From contig NZ_LBMN02000012.1 of NCBI RefSeq assembly GCF_001042485.2, positions 186,001-250,000 on the forward strand: a DNA stretch of 64,000 nt. The letters run 5' to 3'. The position numbers were made by a program, and so were the translations under genes. Below are positions 62,305-64,000 of this stretch, piece after piece; the first letter of the stretch is position 1, and each line of letters begins with the position of its first letter. Source of the stretch: Bacillus paralicheniformis (GTDB taxonomy: Bacteria > Bacillota > Bacilli > Bacillales > Bacillaceae). The notes beneath the pieces are model-generated. The model was not told the DNA's origin, made no database searches, and saw only the letters and a list, made by a program, of their open reading frames with translations.

Positions 62305-63924
62305 ATGATTACATTAAAAAAACAAACGATCGGCGGGCTTTTAAAATCAACCGCCGGCCGGTTTCCGAATCATGAAGCGGTTGTATATTCTGAGCTCGAT
62401 TTAAGATATTCGTATCAGGAGCTTGTTGAAGAAACCTCTAAAATTGCAAAAGGGCTGCTCGCGCTCGGCATTCAAAAAGGAGAGCATGTCGCCATCTGGG
62501 CATCCAATATACCGGAATGGATTCTGCTCCAGTTTGCGACGGCAAGAATCGGCGCTGTGCTCGTCACCGTCAATACAAGCTATCAGGCGAGAGAACTTGA
62601 GTACTTATTGGAACATTCCGATTCCACCACCCTCTTTCTAATGGACGGCTACAAAGGGACATCCTATATCGATATGGTCGACGAGATCATAAAAAATCCG
62701 GAAAAGCTGCCGAAGCTGAAAAATCTCGTCTACCTTGGCAAGAATAAAGTCCCTGAACATATGACGGCTTTTGCCGACATCGCCAAACTGGGCGAAACGG
62801 TCTCTGATGCCGACCTTTTCGAAAGAGAGCAATCACTCACACACGATGATGTGATCAATATGCAGTATACGTCGGGAACAACAGGCTTTCCAAAAGGTGT
62901 TATGCTGACTCACTACAATATCGTCAATAATGCGGCGATCGTTGCCGACAGAATGGGGCTGACGAGCGAAGACAGGCTGTGCATTCCGGTTCCTCTGTTT
63001 CACTGCTTCGGCTGTGTGCTAAGCACGCTTGCCTGTGTCGCGTCAGGCGCGGCCATGCTGCCGATCATCGAATTCAAACCGGACATCGTCCTGCAAACGG
63101 TCGAAAAAGAGCGATGTACAGGACTGCAGGGTGTGCCGACAATGTTTATCGCCGAGCTCACCCACCCCGATTTTGCAAACTATGACCTATCTTCATTGCG
63201 GACCGGGATCATGGCAGGCTCCCCGTGTCCTAAAGAAGTGATGAAAAAAGTGATGAAGCAAATGAATATGACGGATATCACAATCGCATACGGACAAACG
63301 GAGTCTTCACCCGTGATTACGCAGACAACGGTCACCGACACGATCGAACGCCGCGTTGAAACCGTCGGTAAAGTGCATCCGCATGTAGAAATGAAAATTG
63401 TGGATCCTGACACGGGGGAAACGCTCGGCCCGGACGAGCAAGGTGAACTGTGCACAAGAGGATACCTCGTCATGAAGGGATACTATAAAATGGACGAAGC
63501 CACCAAAAAGGTCATTGATGAAGACGGCTGGCTCCATACCGGCGATTTGGCCGAAATGGACCGGGACGGATACGTGAGGATTACCGGCCGCTTAAAAGAT
63601 ATGATCGTCCGCGGCGGTGAAAACATATACCCGCGTGAAATAGAGGAATTCCTTTATGAACATGAGGATATTGTCGATGTACAGGTTGTCGGCGTTCCTG
63701 ATGAAAAATACGGGGAAAAAACGGCGGCCTTTATTAAATGCAAACCGGGCAAAAAGCTGACGCTTGAAGATGTCAGAGATTTTTGCAAAGGACAGCTTTC
63801 ATATTACAAAATTCCGGAGTACGTATTTCTGATCGACGAATACCCGCTGACCGCTTCCGGAAAAGTCCAAAAGTATGTGCTTCGCGACCGCGCAGAAGAG
63901 CTGCTTGCGAGCCCTGTGCAGTAA
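62305..63924 (+). CDS. Fatty acyl-CoA ligase (AMP-forming)
   Basis: The 539-aa enzyme has the ANL-superfamily motifs: P-loop YTSGTTGFPKGVMLTH near residue 190, YGQTESSP near 330, GWLHTGDLAEMDRDGYVRITGRLKD near 410, and the catalytic lysine in PLTASGKVQKYVLR near the C-terminus. It activates a fatty acid as acyl-AMP and forms the CoA thioester. It resembles YngI/medium-chain ligases. It starts at 62305 after AAGGAGG and stands alone, with its own promoter and terminator. Confidence 0.88.
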   Translation: MITLKKQTIGGLLKSTAGRFPNHEAVVYSELDLRYSYQELVEETSKIAKGLLALGIQKGEHVAIWASNIPEWILLQFATARIGAVLVTVNTSYQARELEYLLEHSDSTTLFLMDGYKGTSYIDMVDEIIKNPEKLPKLKNLVYLGKNKVPEHMTAFADIAKLGETVSDADLFEREQSLTHDDVINMQYTSGTTGFPKGVMLTHYNIVNNAAIVADRMGLTSEDRLCIPVPLFHCFGCVLSTLACVASGAAMLPIIEFKPDIVLQTVEKERCTGLQGVPTMFIAELTHPDFANYDLSSLRTGIMAGSPCPKEVMKKVMKQMNMTDITIAYGQTESSPVITQTTVTDTIERRVETVGKVHPHVEMKIVDPDTGETLGPDEQGELCTRGYLVMKGYYKMDEATKKVIDEDGWLHTGDLAEMDRDGYVRITGRLKDMIVRGGENIYPREIEEFLYEHEDIVDVQVVGVPDEKYGEKTAAFIKCKPGKKLTLEDVRDFCKGQLSYYKIPEYVFLIDEYPLTASGKVQKYVLRDRAEELLASPVQ

Positions 63925-63925
63925 A

Positions 63926-63966
63926 CAAAAAGCCGAAAATACCAATCGTATTTTCGGCTTTTTGCT
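63926..63966 (+). terminator. Terminator of the acyl-CoA ligase gene
   Basis: A long perfect hairpin, AAAAAGCCGAAAATAC (63927-63942) with GTATTTTCGGCTTTTT (63948-63963), ends in T residues and would work in both directions. The last 35 bases of the window show no gene start I can support. Confidence 0.92.
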
Positions 63967-64000
63967 GTTTAAAATACTTTTTTACTGTCGCGCTCTTCCT

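Overview
The window looks like chromosomal DNA of a low-to-mid GC Firmicute in the Bacillus licheniformis / B. paralicheniformis group. Gene order follows, in mirror image, the B. subtilis blocks yitL-yitK-yitJ-yitI, yisV-yisU, yisS-degA-yisR-yisQ, asnO-yisN-yisL, yisK-yisJ-yisI-gerPA..F, sbcC-sbcD-addA-addB and yhjR-yhjP-yhjO. Ribosome binding sites are strong AGGAGG types, and many genes start with TTG or GTG.

Left part (1-9.1 kb): the 5' part of cvfB/yitL, then yitK, then a SAM-I (S-box) riboswitch driving a two-gene methionine operon (yitJ methyltransferase/MTHF reductase, then a B12-dependent metH). A WYL-family regulator diverges from a short-chain dehydrogenase, and yitI follows. At 9.1-17.5 kb lies a six-gene NRPS-independent siderophore operon of rhizobactin/schizokinen type with a Fur box. 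It occupies the place of the B. subtilis yisX-yitH region.

Middle (17.7-39.5 kb): yisV/yisU, a three-subunit GerA-type germinant receptor whose first gene appears 5'-truncated, a broken yisS dehydrogenase (one nonsense codon and one 1-nt deletion) still under LacI-type operators, degA, a GNAT, yisR and yisQ, a glnK-amtB ammonium pair, asnO, yisN and yisL. An RsgA-like GTPase follows, preceded by what looks like a leader-peptide transcription attenuator. A small membrane-protein gene sits between two exact 26-bp copies of the 3' end of yisK. Next comes a divergent pair of a CotG-like Lys/Ser/Asp repeat protein and a CotH-like kinase (yisJ), then yisI.

Right part (39.6-64 kb): the sigma-K type gerPABCDEF operon, the convergent recombination operon addB-addA-sbcD-sbcC, modAB without modC, yhjR, a two-component system followed by a His-rich cell-wall-binding lipoprotein, yhjP (3' end apparently frameshifted) divergent from the MFS gene yhjO, and a fatty acyl-CoA ligase.

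Much of the window is ordinary Bacillus chromosome. The most unusual items are the putative attenuator in front of the RsgA paralogue (35224-35457), the adjacent att-like 26-bp duplication, the CotG-like/CotH-like pair, the CsoR/CstR-like palindrome in front of the two-component system, and the decayed or truncated genes yisS, yhjP and gerA-type A subunit. Gene names are assigned by recognition of sequence and gene order, without database searches.
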